From an uncultured Anaeroplasmataceae bacterium (GTDB lineage: Bacteria > Bacillota_I > Bacilli_A > Acholeplasmatales > Anaeroplasmataceae): a stretch of 64,000 bases of DNA. The DNA lies in NCBI GenBank assembly GCA_944325035.1, contig CALUYM010000003.1, positions 62,001 through 126,000 of the forward strand. The letters are read 5' to 3'. The notes under the pieces were generated by a model. It ran no database searches, was not told the DNA's origin, and saw nothing but the letters and a program-made list of their open reading frames with translations. Below, in pieces: positions 39,493 through 49,975 of the stretch (within the stretch, counting starts at the first letter, position 1; the number at the start of each line of letters is the position of its first letter). The translations under genes and the position numbers were made by a program.

Positions 39493-40752
39493 ATGAATAA
39501 TTATAATAGTTTTGAATTCTTGAAGAAATTAAGCTTTGAAAGAATGGCAGCGACACAAAAAGAAACCGAAGCGGCATTATTAATTCAAAATGAAATTGAA
39601 AAATTAGGTTTAAAGGTAGATGTAGAAGAGTTTATGATTGATTTACCTGAAATCGTAAAAGCTAAATTTGAAGTCTTAGAACCAACATATAAGGAATATG
39701 AAGTAACTGGTTATGGTATGACCGGTTCAACCGATGAAAATGGATTAGAAGCGCCTTTTTATTATATTGGCGAAGGACGTGATGTTGATTTAGCTAAGGT
39801 TAAAGGTGCAGTTGTACTAATTCATAGAAGAATGCCTCTAAATCTTTATAAAAAATTATTAGAACATAAAGCTGCTGGATTTATTGTTTGTTCAGGAACA
39901 GTTTATGATGATTATGATAATACAGATTTAGAGTGGAATATTATGCGCCCATTATTTTATGACAATGGTAAGATTCCTGGTCTTACTATTCGAATGAAAG
40001 ATGCTCATGAATTAGTATTATCTAAAGCTACAAAAGTAAGAATGACTCTAATTCAAAATGAAACACAAAAGCCTTCTCGTAATATTATTACGACTATTGA
40101 AGGCAGTAGTAAAAAAGATGAAATTATTGCATTGACTGCTCATTATGATTCTGTTCGTTTTTCAACAGGAGCTTATGATAATGGAACAGGTTCGACAACA
40201 ATTTTAGAACTTTTAGGATATTTTGTTGATAATAAGCCACAAAGAACATTAAAATTTATTTGGTGTGGAGCAGAAGAAAGAGGCTTGCTGGGGTCTAAAG
40301 CTTATGTTGCTAAGCATGAAACGGAACTTAACAAATATAAGCTATGTATAAATGTAGATATGACGGGAGTCGTAATTGGATATGATATTGCTTGTTGTAC
40401 AAGTGAAATGGCCTTAGTTAATTATATTAACTATTTAGGTCTTGAACAAAATTTTAGTATCAAAGCTAATCAAGGTGTTTATTCATCTGATTCAACACCA
40501 TTTGCAGATAAAGGTGTACCTGCTGTTTCTTTTGCTCGTTTAGCACCTCAAGGTGGAGCTCAAATCCATTCACGTAAAGATGTTATGACATTTTTAGATA
40601 GTGAAAATTATTATGAAACAGCTAACTTTATTAAAGAGTTTGCCAAACGAATGGATAATGCAGCCTTTATACCAGTTTCAAAAGACATACCACAAAATAT
40701 GAAAGATGAAATTGATTACTATTACTTACGTAAAGAACGTCCTCAAAAGTAG
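39493..40752 (+). CDS. M28-family zinc aminopeptidase
   Basis: A 419-residue peptidase. The N-terminal part holds an inserted PA-like domain (about 60-180). The catalytic domain has the metal ligands in order: T-A-H-Y-D-S, G-A-Y-D-N-G-T-G, W-C-G-A-E-E-R-G-L-L-G-S, N-V-D-M-T-G and a late I-H-S-R-K-D. No signal peptide is seen, so it probably acts on cytoplasmic peptides. A GAAAAAGG site lies upstream. Confidence 0.88.
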   Translation: MNNYNSFEFLKKLSFERMAATQKETEAALLIQNEIEKLGLKVDVEEFMIDLPEIVKAKFEVLEPTYKEYEVTGYGMTGSTDENGLEAPFYYIGEGRDVDLAKVKGAVVLIHRRMPLNLYKKLLEHKAAGFIVCSGTVYDDYDNTDLEWNIMRPLFYDNGKIPGLTIRMKDAHELVLSKATKVRMTLIQNETQKPSRNIITTIEGSSKKDEIIALTAHYDSVRFSTGAYDNGTGSTTILELLGYFVDNKPQRTLKFIWCGAEERGLLGSKAYVAKHETELNKYKLCINVDMTGVVIGYDIACCTSEMALVNYINYLGLEQNFSIKANQGVYSSDSTPFADKGVPAVSFARLAPQGGAQIHSRKDVMTFLDSENYYETANFIKEFAKRMDNAAFIPVSKDIPQNMKDEIDYYYLRKERPQK

Positions 40753-40763
40753 AGAATAAGTAA

Positions 40764-40838
40764 AAAACTTCTAAAGTTGCTAAATAATTAAAGACATTTA
40801 TTCTTAGTTATTTAAACGACGGAAGAAGTTTTTTTTAT
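40764..40838 (+). terminator. Long branched terminator hairpin after the M28 gene
   Basis: An outer stem AAAACTTCT with AGAAGTTTT and an inner ten-pair stem AAATAATTAA with TTAGTTATTT, then a T run. Larger than the other terminators in this window. Confidence 0.75.
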
Positions 40839-40865
40839 TTAAAAGATGTCTTAGAAGTAAATAAA

Positions 40866-40898
40866 AGCATGATTCTGTCTTAATTTAGAAATCATGCT
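40866..40898 (-). terminator. Terminator of fba
   Basis: AGCATGATT and AATCATGCT form a perfect nine-base stem; on the minus strand a T-rich run follows. Confidence 0.8.
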
Positions 40899-40921
40899 AA
40901 TTAATTTTATTAAATTTATTT

Positions 40922-41863
40922 TTATGCTTGGTTTTCAGAACCTAAAACATTTTTAATTTTATGAGCTACCATATCATGAACTGCTTGGCGTGCATCAGTT
41001 AAATATTGACGTGGATCGAAGTGTTCAGGGTGTTCGTTTAAATGCTTACGTACCATTGCTGTACAGGCTAAACGAATGTCAGAATCAATGTTAATCTTGC
41101 ATACAGCATGTTTAGCGGCTTCTCTTAACATATCTTCTGGAATACCAATTGCGTTAGGCATAACTCCCCCATTTTCTTCTAGAATTTTTACATATTCAGG
41201 TACAACTGAAGATGCACCGTGTAATACAATTGGGAAACCTGGTAATCTTTTTTCTACTTCTTCTAAGATATCAAAACGAAGTTGAGGCTTAGTTCCTGGT
41301 TTGAATTTAAAAGCACCGTGACTTGTTCCGATGGCAATGGCAAGTGAGTCAACCCCTGTTGCTTTAACAAAACGTTCAACATCATCAGGATTAGTGTAAG
41401 AAGAATCTTCATCACTGACATTAACATGTTCTTCAACACCAGCTAGACGACCAAGTTCAGCTTCTACACAAACATATGGAACGTGATTATGAGCATATTC
41501 ACAAACTTGTTTAGTGATACGGATATTTTCTTCAAGTGGAAGATGTGAGCAGTCGATCATAACAGATGTGAACCCGTCATCAATACATGCTTTGCAAGTT
41601 TCAAATGAATCACCATGGTCTAAGTGTAGGACGATTGGAATATTAGTATCCATACACGCAGCTTCAACCATTTTCATCAAATAACTTGGTTTTGCATATT
41701 TGCGCGCCCCTCTTGATACTTGTAAAATAACAGGACTATTAAGTTCGCTACAAGCATCGACTATCCCTTGGATTTGTTCCATGTTATTAATATTGAAAGC
41801 GCCAATTGCATAATTATTTTGGTAAGCTTTCTTAAACATTTCTCTACTATCTACTAATGGCAT
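40922..41863 (-). CDS. fba: Class II fructose-bisphosphate aldolase
   Basis: A 313-residue zinc aldolase of glycolysis. Landmarks: M-P-L-V-D-S-R-E-M at the start, H-L-D-H-G-D with the catalytic and zinc residues, C-V-E-A-E-L-G, A-I-G-T-S-H-G and V-L-H-G-A-S-S. ATG 41863 is chosen for AAGGAG upstream and the family start; a longer frame upstream has no support. Confidence 0.96.
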   Translation of the reverse strand: MPLVDSREMFKKAYQNNYAIGAFNINNMEQIQGIVDACSELNSPVILQVSRGARKYAKPSYLMKMVEAACMDTNIPIVLHLDHGDSFETCKACIDDGFTSVMIDCSHLPLEENIRITKQVCEYAHNHVPYVCVEAELGRLAGVEEHVNVSDEDSSYTNPDDVERFVKATGVDSLAIAIGTSHGAFKFKPGTKPQLRFDILEEVEKRLPGFPIVLHGASSVVPEYVKILEENGGVMPNAIGIPEDMLREAAKHAVCKINIDSDIRLACTAMVRKHLNEHPEHFDPRQYLTDARQAVHDMVAHKIKNVLGSENQA

Positions 41864-42049
41864 TTCTCTTATCTCCTTTATAGTTTTATTATAGCACACA
41901 TAATTTTTGAAAAAAAGCATTTTTGCCATCTAAAGTAGGTTTTACTGATTTTTAAGCTTTAATGCAACATTAAAATTTATTTTATCTTCGTTAAGGTTGG
42001 TAATTAAAAATTTAGAACTAAGTTTTGATGATAAATGAAAATTAATAGA

Positions 42050-42078
42050 TTGAGCTTAATTGGAGAAAAGGGTATAAT
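42050..42078 (+). promoter_or_regulatory. Promoter of the degV gene
   Basis: TTGAGC (42050-42055) and TATAAT (42073-42078), 17-base spacer. The remaining stretch 41864-42049 shows the fba promoter region and nothing else. Confidence 0.75.
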
Positions 42079-42126
42079 AAATATATAGATAAGAAAGGAA
42101 ATACCCACTAGGGGTAGGTGGCAGAT

Positions 42127-43008
42127 ATGAATAACTATGTAATTATTAGTGATGGTTCTTGTGATCTATCATTTGATGAAGCCAAAAAAATTGGTGTTGA
42201 AATAGTACCATTTAATATTGAGTTTAATAATCGTTTTTATAAAGAAGGCGTTGATATATCTGTTAGAGAATTCTATGAAAGGATGGTAAAGGAAACTGGT
42301 ATTTTTCCTAAAACATCGCTTCCTACTGTTCATGATTTTTTCGTTATGTTTGAGCAATATGCTAGTCAAAATATCGATATAATTTGTTTATGTATTACGA
42401 CTAAATTTAGTGGTTCATATAATAGTGCTAGTACGGCTAGAGATATGATTTTAGAAGAATATCCAAATATAAAAATTACTATTATTGATACAATAGTTAA
42501 TACAGTATTACAGGGATTAATAGTTAAAGAAGCCGTTCGTTTAAAACAAAATGGTGTTGATTATGACACATTGGTTGAAGCAATTGAATCACATAAAAGT
42601 ACGGGAAGAATTTTCTTTACGATTAAAGATTTAACTTACCTTCAACATGGAGGTCGTATTGGTAAGGTTTCATCAATCATTGGAAATCTGTTAAAAATTT
42701 CTCCTTTAATTACTCTAAAAGATGGAGAAATATTTTCAAGTGGAAAAGCAATTTCAAGAATGCGTTCATTATTAAAAGTAAAAGAGTTGTTAGCTAATTA
42801 TTTGAAAGAAGTTAAAGCTACCTCAGATACTTATATTATTACAATTGGCTTTGGATATGATTTAGAAGAAGCTAAAAGATTTAGAGATCTATTAAAAAAA
42901 GATTTTTCAGAATATGAATTTGATATTAATCAAATAGGTGCAACAATCGCATGTCATACAGGACCATATCCGCTTGGTGTTGGCGTTTTGAAAAAACTTG
43001 ATAAGTAA
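42127..43008 (+). CDS. DegV family protein (fatty-acid binding)
   Basis: A 293-residue DegV protein. It has the N-terminal I-I-S-D-G-S-C-D-L and the lipid-site segments T-S-L-P-T and S-G-S-Y-N-S-A, then the Y-L-Q-H-G-G-R-I-G loop. Members bind fatty acids as the FakB part of fatty-acid kinase. No fakA is in the window. ATG 42127 fits GGTGG upstream better than GTG 42118. Confidence 0.9.
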   Translation: MNNYVIISDGSCDLSFDEAKKIGVEIVPFNIEFNNRFYKEGVDISVREFYERMVKETGIFPKTSLPTVHDFFVMFEQYASQNIDIICLCITTKFSGSYNSASTARDMILEEYPNIKITIIDTIVNTVLQGLIVKEAVRLKQNGVDYDTLVEAIESHKSTGRIFFTIKDLTYLQHGGRIGKVSSIIGNLLKISPLITLKDGEIFSSGKAISRMRSLLKVKELLANYLKEVKATSDTYIITIGFGYDLEEAKRFRDLLKKDFSEYEFDINQIGATIACHTGPYPLGVGVLKKLDK

Positions 43009-43020
43009 TTTTACTAAAAG

Positions 43021-43077
43021 TAAAAGAAGCTGGAAATTTATTCGAAATAGTTCGAATTATTTCACAGCTTCTTTTTA
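43021..43077. terminator. Bidirectional terminator between degV and rqcP
   Basis: AAAAGAAGCTG with CAGCTTCTTTT, plus an inner TTCGAA stem. A/T runs on both sides serve the convergent genes. Confidence 0.8.
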
Positions 43078-43332
43078 TTATTTAGTTAGTTCACTTATTA
43101 ATTCATACATTAATAAAGCTTCATCTTTTTTTACATGTTCATTAGTATTTAAAACTCGAACTTTAACTTCTTTATTACCAAATAGAATAGTAATTATATC
43201 GCCGATTTTAACTTGATAAGAAGGTTTAACTTGCTTATCATTGACTAAAATTCTTTCATCATTTGTAACATCTTTTGCAAGAGTTCGACGTTTAATAATG
43301 CGACTTACTTTTAAGTATTTATCAATTCTCAT
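43078..43332 (-). CDS. rqcP: S4-domain RNA-binding protein RqcP
   Basis: An 84-residue S4-domain protein (YabO/RqcP, HslR-like): [17 protein letters not shown], then [11 protein letters not shown]. In B. subtilis RqcP works with RqcH in alanine tailing of stalled nascent chains on 50S subunits. It overlaps the ftsH stop by 11 bases, so both are in one operon. Confidence 0.9.
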   Translation of the reverse strand: MRIDKYLKVSRIIKRRTLAKDVTNDERILVNDKQVKPSYQVKIGDIITILFGNKEVKVRVLNTNEHVKKDEALLMYELISELTK

Positions 43333-45469
43333 TTATATCATCCGAAATATGTTCATCATGTGCGATTGTATCATTGATAGGATCTCCTGCGGCAGTAGTA
43401 GGTTCAACAGCCTTAACTTCTACAACTGTCGTTTCCACTTCATCAAGTTTGTTAGGATCACAGACAGGTACTCCATCAACGATAACTGGATCTGCTTTAT
43501 GTTTTTTATCATACCATAGAAGATGACCAGTTGAATTTATTTCGTCAATATCAGATTTAGTTAAAGTTTCAATTCGTTTTAAGTATTCTGCAATCGTACA
43601 TAAAAGACGCTTATTTTCTGTTAAACAAACACGAGCTCTTTCATAACATTCTTCAATGATAGCTCTAGTTTCTTGGTCAATTTCTAAAGCTACTTGATCT
43701 GAGAAATCTTTTTCTTTTGTGTAATCACGGCCTAAGAAAACAGAACCAGTAGGTTTTTCATATTGAACAGGTCCTAATTTTGACATACCATATTCTGTAA
43801 CCATTGCTCTAGCAATCTTAGTTGCTTGTTGGAAATCGTTAGATGCACCAGTTGAAACTTCGTTGAACATGATTTCTTCCGCAACACGACCACCTAAATA
43901 ACCAGTGATACGATCTTTTAAAGAACTCTTAGTTTCAAGATAAGTCTCCTCTTCTGGTAACATTAAGGCATAACCACCAGCTTGACCACGAGGAATAATT
44001 GTAACTTTTTGAACTACGTTTGAATTTTCAAGTTTTAAACCGATCACGGCATGACCAGCTTCATGATGAGCAACAGTATTTTTTTCACGAGCAGTCATAA
44101 CACGGCTTTTCTTTGCTGGTCCCATCATAACACGGTCAGTAGCTTCATCGATATCAAACTTGTTAATGATTTTACGATTATCACGAGCAGCTAATAATGC
44201 AGCTTCATTTAATAAGTTTTCAATATCGGCACCGCTAAATCCAGGAATACGTTGAGCAATTTCTGAGAATTTAACATCTGATGCAAATTTCTTATTGCGA
44301 GCATGTACTTTTAAGATTGCTTCACGACCACGTACATCTGGATTAGCAATTGTAATTTGACGGTCAAAACGACCTGGACGTAATAAGGCAGGGTCTAAAA
44401 CATCTGGACGGTTAGTCGCAGCCATAATGATAATACCTTGATTTACGTTGAATCCATCCATTTCAACTAATAATTGGTTTAATGTTTGTTCACGTTCATC
44501 ATGTCCACCACCAATACCAGCTCCACGTTGACGTCCTACTGCATCAATTTCATCGATAAAGATAATACAAGGAGCATTCTCTTTGGCCTCTTTAAATAAA
44601 TCACGAACACGAGAAGCACCAACTCCGACGAACATTTCTACGAAGTCAGAACCAGAAATTGAGAAGAATGGAACACCAGCTTCACCAGCCACAGCCTTAG
44701 CTAATAATGTTTTACCAGTACCTGGAGAACCACAAAGTAACACACCCTTAGGAATACGAGCACCAATTTCTACATATTTTTTCGGATTCTTTAAAAAGTC
44801 AACAACTTCAATTAATTCCTCTTTTTCCTCATCACAACCAGCAACATCATCGAAAGTAACAGTCTTTCCACGAGCCATTTTAGCACGAGACTTAGCAAAA
44901 TCGAAGGCTTGTTTATTTCCTCCACCCATTTTTGATAGTAAGAAGAATCCACCGATTAGAATAGCTGCTGGAATTAAGATACTAATTAATGTAGAAATCC
45001 ATGAGTTATCACTTACGGTAACAATTTGAATACTAACGTTAAGATCGTTCATTAAATTGTTTAATTGAGTACTAGTTAAAGTTGATTGGAAATAGAAAGT
45101 ATAAGCAGTTCCATCATAGTTTTCTACTACGCGACCACGAATATCATAGTTATCTAGATTTGAACCACCAAGTGGAGTTGCTTTTACATCGTGGAAAGTA
45201 ACGGTTAATGGTTTACTAGCATCATATTCGTATTTTTTAAATGGAGAGTCATAATAAGTTTTATTATCATAAGTAATAGTTTCATATTCTCCATCACTAA
45301 TATCAGTCATTGCATTATAATCAATATAAGTATAATTAGCTTCTGTCATTCTGTTAACTGACCAGAAAATGATAAAAAAAGCTAAGAACAGTACCACAAC
45401 AATTCCTAAATAGTTGTTCAGCTTTTTCGGTTGTTGTGGATTTTTATTATTATTGTTGTTTTGGTTCAT
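43322..45469 (-). CDS. ftsH: ATP-dependent zinc metalloprotease FtsH
   Basis: A 715-residue membrane protease. Two membrane helices (about 18-38 and 155-178) flank an outer domain. The AAA module has [16 protein letters not shown] and the second region of homology ([17 protein letters not shown]). The protease motif is H-E-A-G-H. The N-terminus (poly-Asn, Gln) and the Val/Glu/Asp-rich C-tail of about 60 residues are low-complexity. ATAGGAGG precedes the ATG. Confidence 0.97.
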   Translation of the reverse strand: MNQNNNNNKNPQQPKKLNNYLGIVVVLFLAFFIIFWSVNRMTEANYTYIDYNAMTDISDGEYETITYDNKTYYDSPFKKYEYDASKPLTVTFHDVKATPLGGSNLDNYDIRGRVVENYDGTAYTFYFQSTLTSTQLNNLMNDLNVSIQIVTVSDNSWISTLISILIPAAILIGGFFLLSKMGGGNKQAFDFAKSRAKMARGKTVTFDDVAGCDEEKEELIEVVDFLKNPKKYVEIGARIPKGVLLCGSPGTGKTLLAKAVAGEAGVPFFSISGSDFVEMFVGVGASRVRDLFKEAKENAPCIIFIDEIDAVGRQRGAGIGGGHDEREQTLNQLLVEMDGFNVNQGIIIMAATNRPDVLDPALLRPGRFDRQITIANPDVRGREAILKVHARNKKFASDVKFSEIAQRIPGFSGADIENLLNEAALLAARDNRKIINKFDIDEATDRVMMGPAKKSRVMTAREKNTVAHHEAGHAVIGLKLENSNVVQKVTIIPRGQAGGYALMLPEEETYLETKSSLKDRITGYLGGRVAEEIMFNEVSTGASNDFQQATKIARAMVTEYGMSKLGPVQYEKPTGSVFLGRDYTKEKDFSDQVALEIDQETRAIIEECYERARVCLTENKRLLCTIAEYLKRIETLTKSDIDEINSTGHLLWYDKKHKADPVIVDGVPVCDPNKLDEVETTVVEVKAVEPTTAAGDPINDTIAHDEHISDDINEN

Positions 45470-45478
45470 ATAATCCTC

Positions 45479-46012
45479 CTATTCATAAACTTCTTTCTTT
45501 AAAACCCCGATAAACGGAAGATTGCGGTAGTATCCATTAAAATCTAATCCATACCCTACAACAAATTCTTTTGGAATTGTTGTACCAATATAATCAGCTT
45601 CAATGGCAACTTTACGACCCTCAGGTTTATCTAATAGACAACAGGTTTTAATCGAATTAGCTTTCTTTTCTTTAAAATATTCGACAATGTTAAGGAGTGT
45701 AACTCCGGTATCAATAATGTCGTCAACGATGATGATATCTTTACCTTCGATGATACTTTCAACATCTTTTTTAATTGTTATAGCTCCTGTTGATGCCATT
45801 CCATCGTAACTAGATACACTCATATAATCAATTGTGATATAACCGCTTATATGTTTTACTAAGTCAGACATAAATGGTAAGCATCCTTTTAGTAGCCCAA
45901 TTACAATCGGTTTTTTTCCTTCATAATCTTTAGAAATTTGTGCTCCTAAGCGTTTACAAATTTGCTCAATTTCCGAATCACTGATTATGGTTTTTAAAAT
46001 ATCATTTTTCAT
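45479..46012 (-). CDS. hpt: Hypoxanthine phosphoribosyltransferase
   Basis: A 177-residue purine salvage enzyme. It has the PRPP loop D-I-I-I-V-D-D-I-I-D-T-G and K-P-E-G-R-K, F-V-V-G-Y-G-L-D near the end. Met 46012 or 46015 is the likely start, next to GAGGTG inside the end of tilS, so translation is coupled. The tilS-hpt-ftsH order is that of Bacillus. Confidence 0.95.
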   Translation of the reverse strand: MKNDILKTIISDSEIEQICKRLGAQISKDYEGKKPIVIGLLKGCLPFMSDLVKHISGYITIDYMSVSSYDGMASTGAITIKKDVESIIEGKDIIIVDDIIDTGVTLLNIVEYFKEKKANSIKTCCLLDKPEGRKVAIEADYIGTTIPKEFVVGYGLDFNGYYRNLPFIGVLKKEVYE

Positions 46013-47306
46013 CATACACCTCATACACTAAAAATATATCACCTTTTTCCTTCATTGCTAGAAGTTTAGCGCTTTTGGCATAGCCAACAACCCATAAGAT
46101 TTCATTTCCACTTTCTAAAAGAAGAACTTCATCTCTTTTTTCTTTGGGTAAATGGTAATCCATCAATAGATCTTTAATCTTTTTATGCCCATATGGCATT
46201 AAAATTTTATCGCCATTTCGCCTTGTTCTTAGTTGCAAGGGATATACTAGGTCATTATAGCATAGATTTATGTAATTTGCATTAGAAGAAGGTAAGTTTT
46301 TTGTGAAATAAAAACGCATATTTTTGGTATAAATCACATTATTTTGCGTAAGTTGATAAGAAATTTCTTCTCGTATTTGTGCCGGTTCAATGTAGGCATT
46401 ATCGTAGCGCTTTTTAAAAATATAGTTTTTATTTAATCGAACATCCGCTTGAGGACGGTTATTTAAAAGAATATTATCAAGACTTGTTATCAAATTATAA
46501 TTTTTATTTAAATCTAAATTTTCTAAATAAAGACTTAAAATATCTAATCTTAATGCAATGTCAAAGGTTTTATATGCTTCTAAGACAATTTTATTGTTCC
46601 AAGAAGTTAGAAATTCTATACTACTATGTCTAATGTGATTAAATGAATTACGTAAGATATTTGAGTAGTTCATTAGATTAGTCAATAAATTTGGATTTTC
46701 CGCTTTCATTAAGGGAAGAATATGATGTCTTATTCGATTTCTCGTAAAATCATCTTGGTTATTAGAACAATCCTCAAAGTATTCTAAATTATGTATTATT
46801 TGATATTCTTTAATTTCAGCTTTAGATACACAAAGAAGAGGTCTAATTAAAATAAGATTATCTTTTTTTAATATAGGATTAATTCCACTATAACCATATA
46901 AATTAGAACCCTTAATTAAATTTAGAATAATCGTTTCAGCATTATCGTCTTGATGATGAGCTGTTACAATAAAAGGTGTATTTTCCTTTGTTGCAACTTC
47001 TTTGAAAAATTGATAACGAGCTTTATGAGCTTGGTCATGAAAGTTTTCCTTTTTATTTTCTTTTAGATGAAAAACATATAATTTTAAATTAAGTTTATTA
47101 GCTAAAACATAAGCCATTTTTTCTTCATGTTCGGATTCTAGCCGATGTTTATGATTGACATGGGCTAAGATAACTTCATATTTGAGTTTGAGAAGAATAT
47201 CTAATAAAACTCTTGAATCAACTCCATATGAAAAAGCCAAAATAACTTTTGAACCCGGTTTTAGTGTTTCATTTTCTAAGATAAATTTGTGAACTTTTTC
47301 AAGCAT
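46002..47306 (-). CDS. tilS: tRNA(Ile)-lysidine synthase, unusual P-loop
   Basis: A 434-residue N-type PP-loop ATPase that makes lysidine at the wobble base of the minor Ile tRNA. The expected S-G-G-x-D-S loop reads S26-Y27-G28-V29-D30-S31, with Tyr for the first Gly. The rest is regular: H-H-Q-D-D-N-A-E-T near residue 117, N-R-I-R-H near 190, and a C-terminal domain (about 330-434). The Tyr is noteworthy since the gene should be essential. It overlaps hpt. Confidence 0.9.
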   Translation of the reverse strand: MLEKVHKFILENETLKPGSKVILAFSYGVDSRVLLDILLKLKYEVILAHVNHKHRLESEHEEKMAYVLANKLNLKLYVFHLKENKKENFHDQAHKARYQFFKEVATKENTPFIVTAHHQDDNAETIILNLIKGSNLYGYSGINPILKKDNLILIRPLLCVSKAEIKEYQIIHNLEYFEDCSNNQDDFTRNRIRHHILPLMKAENPNLLTNLMNYSNILRNSFNHIRHSSIEFLTSWNNKIVLEAYKTFDIALRLDILSLYLENLDLNKNYNLITSLDNILLNNRPQADVRLNKNYIFKKRYDNAYIEPAQIREEISYQLTQNNVIYTKNMRFYFTKNLPSSNANYINLCYNDLVYPLQLRTRRNGDKILMPYGHKKIKDLLMDYHLPKEKRDEVLLLESGNEILWVVGYAKSAKLLAMKEKGDIFLVYEVYDEK

Positions 47307-47354
47307 TTTACCACCTACAATTTGTCATAATCTTATCATACTTAGTAATTTTTT

Positions 47355-49256
47355 TCAATTAATGGGCATAAGCTTAATCGCAATAATAGATATATCATCT
47401 TTTAAATTACACTTAGACTCATCATATATAAATTTTGCCAACTCATAAACTATTTTGTTAGCATCTTTGTGACTAATGGCTTTAATATAATCGGTTACAT
47501 TTTTTATATCTGTAACTTCACTTAAACCATCAGATGCTAAGATAATCGTATCACCTAAATTAAGGTTTAAAATATGACTAGTCATATCACCAGACATTTC
47601 TAGTGGAAGTGTATCTGTTTTATATATCAATAGCTTATTTTTGGCAATTTGATAAGTATTACTAGATGCTACTTTATATAATGAAGCTGTTAATTTATCT
47701 TTTACAATATGAATAAAATCAAGTGTACCATAAGTATCGTTATAACCTGCAATTTCATAGATATGTTTTAAGTGTTTCATTAAAGACTCATCATCCATTC
47801 CTAAATCAATTAAAGCTTCTAATTTTTTTAATAAGTTTTTAGAGGCTTCAAAAGCTTTAAGCCCACTTCCCATTCCATCTGATAGAGCAAAGTAGATATC
47901 ACTTTTGAATTCTTTGATTAAAATATTATCTCCGGAAATGTAGATATTTCCTTTAGCCAAAACAATAGAATCAAAACTGACTTTAAATTTTGGTTTTGGC
48001 TCTAATGAGAAGCTATTGTTTTCTTTCTTTAAAATAACAGGTTTAGCTAAGAGTTTATTAAGCCTAAAATTCAACAAATTTAATGCGATATAATCTTCTT
48101 TAAATTGAAATTTGAAACTGATACTTCCACGACTTTGATTTTCAATCGTTTCTAAATGATAGCTTGATTTTTTGAAAAAAGATATTAGCTTTTCCGTTAA
48201 AACATCATGTTTCTTGGTATGATCAATCAAAAGACTTAAGTTTTTGTTTTCTCTTATTTCTAAGAAATTAAGTTTAACTCTTTCATCCATCATTGCCCGA
48301 TATTCGCAGTTATCCACGAACTCTTTGAAGTTTTGACTTATTTTCATATTAGAAGTTGATTGATACATTAAGTATTGATATAAATAAAGTCGATTTTTTT
48401 TAAAGCAAACCGATTTATTGTTACAATTGGTGCAAAATGTCTTGATTAGTTCTTTAATATTATTATCAATTGCTTCATAATTTGTTTTATCATCTCTTAG
48501 TTTTTCTAGATAATTTAAATATGAATTAGGATTAGTTTTAACTTCAGGAAGTGTTTCAATAGTTATGAAATTAATAATTGGATAAATTAAAGCGAGGATA
48601 AATAAAATATTTAATTGATAAAAATAACTTATAAAAAAAGAAATTAAAACAAAAAAAGGAAATGGACGTTTTAAAAAATTGAGTGCGGTTATTTCTAAAA
48701 TAATTATCATTTCTAAAATGGGAATTTTAAAATTAAAAAATATTAAAAAAATAGGAATTACTAATTGAATTGGATTAGTAATAGTTGAGGCAATAAGTAA
48801 GGATATAATAAGTTTATCATGAGAGAAGAATAAAAAACCAAGACTAATGCCTAATAAAATAGGTTTAAAAATTCTTTCGTCTTTTATATTATTATTTAAA
48901 TAAAATAAAAGTGGTAAAAGAATAGTTGTAAGAATTAGGCTTGTAATAAAATTACTTACATTATCAGTTTTAAAAAAAATGGCTAAGATTAAAAAGAATG
49001 TAGTAAAATAATTGATAGTTATTCTGTATTTGTTGGTTTTTAGAAAAAATGTTAGAAGAGTAAATAAAAGAAAACAAACATAAGGAATAAAAAGATTTAA
49101 ATAAATACTACTAGGAATAAAGATTAATCCAAAAAGTGGATTAATTGATACCGATACAAAAGTAAATAAAGTAAAAATACTATATGAGAATTTATTATTA
49201 AAAAAAGTTAAACTCAAAATAAAGATAAAAACAACTTGATTAAGACGTATTTTCAT
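47355..49256 (-). CDS. spoIIE: SpoIIE-type membrane phosphatase
   Basis: A 633-residue protein, shorter than B. subtilis SpoIIE (827). The first 230 or so residues are a run of about nine or ten membrane helices. A linker holds C-T-N-C-N-N-K-S-V-C-F, the Cys-rich motif of this family. The C-terminal PP2C phosphatase (about 420-630) has F-A-L-S-D-G-M-G-S-G and I-L-A-S-D-G-L-S. In Bacillus it dephosphorylates SpoIIAA to activate sigma-F at the polar septum. ATG 49256 has GAGGTG six bases upstream. Confidence 0.92.
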   Translation of the reverse strand: MKIRLNQVVFIFILSLTFFNNKFSYSIFTLFTFVSVSINPLFGLIFIPSSIYLNLFIPYVCFLLFTLLTFFLKTNKYRITINYFTTFFLILAIFFKTDNVSNFITSLILTTILLPLLFYLNNNIKDERIFKPILLGISLGFLFFSHDKLIISLLIASTITNPIQLVIPIFLIFFNFKIPILEMIIILEITALNFLKRPFPFFVLISFFISYFYQLNILFILALIYPIINFITIETLPEVKTNPNSYLNYLEKLRDDKTNYEAIDNNIKELIKTFCTNCNNKSVCFKKNRLYLYQYLMYQSTSNMKISQNFKEFVDNCEYRAMMDERVKLNFLEIRENKNLSLLIDHTKKHDVLTEKLISFFKKSSYHLETIENQSRGSISFKFQFKEDYIALNLLNFRLNKLLAKPVILKKENNSFSLEPKPKFKVSFDSIVLAKGNIYISGDNILIKEFKSDIYFALSDGMGSGLKAFEASKNLLKKLEALIDLGMDDESLMKHLKHIYEIAGYNDTYGTLDFIHIVKDKLTASLYKVASSNTYQIAKNKLLIYKTDTLPLEMSGDMTSHILNLNLGDTIILASDGLSEVTDIKNVTDYIKAISHKDANKIVYELAKFIYDESKCNLKDDISIIAIKLMPIN

Positions 49257-49414
49257 AGCAATCACCTCGTATACTATATCAAAAAATTAAATAAGAATTT
49301 GTCATATTAAAGATTAAATAAAAAGCATATGATTTGGTGTAGATTTATGCTAAAAAACTTGCAATAAAAATAATACTTTGTTATTATTATTGAATAGAAA
49401 ATGAGGTTTTAAAA

Positions 49415-49975
49415 ATGCATTTAATTTTAGCAAGCGGTTCTTTACGCCGAAAAGAAATATTAGAAGAATTTAAGATTAATTTTGAGGTTATTGTTCCAAA
49501 CATTGATGAATCAATGGATGATATGAAAACACCATATGAAAATGTAAAGATGGTTGCACTGAAGAAAGCTAAGTCTGTTAAGGAAAATCATAATGATTCA
49601 GTGGTTTTAGCATGTGATACAGTAGTAGTACTTGATGGAAAAATATATGGAAAACCAAAGTCAAGAAGTGATGCTTACGAAATGCTAAGTAAATTTAGTA
49701 ATAAGACACATGAAGTTATTTCAGGAGTAGCAATTTTAGCTAATGGGTATGAAAGTAATTTTTATACAGTTTCTTATGTAACTTTTAAGGAATTAACAGA
49801 CGAACAAATCAATAAATACCTGGATACAGATGAACCATATGATAAAGCTGGTTCTTATGCAATTCAAGGAAAAGGACGAGATTTAATTAAAGGGTATAGT
49901 GGAAGTTTATATAATATAATTGGACTTCCGATTGAAGATGTAAAATTAAAACTAGATGAAATATTGGGTGATTAG
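49415..49975 (+). CDS. maf: Maf nucleotide pyrophosphatase
   Basis: A 186-residue Maf/YhdE enzyme that hydrolyses non-canonical or modified NTPs to NMPs. Signatures: L-A-S-G-S-L-R-R-K-E-I-L at the N-terminus (usual A-S-x-S-P-R-R with Leu for Pro), A-C-D-T-V-V and Y-A-I-Q-G-K-G. It is followed directly by dusB. AATGAGG precedes the ATG. Confidence 0.93.
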   Translation: MHLILASGSLRRKEILEEFKINFEVIVPNIDESMDDMKTPYENVKMVALKKAKSVKENHNDSVVLACDTVVVLDGKIYGKPKSRSDAYEMLSKFSNKTHEVISGVAILANGYESNFYTVSYVTFKELTDEQINKYLDTDEPYDKAGSYAIQGKGRDLIKGYSGSLYNIIGLPIEDVKLKLDEILGD

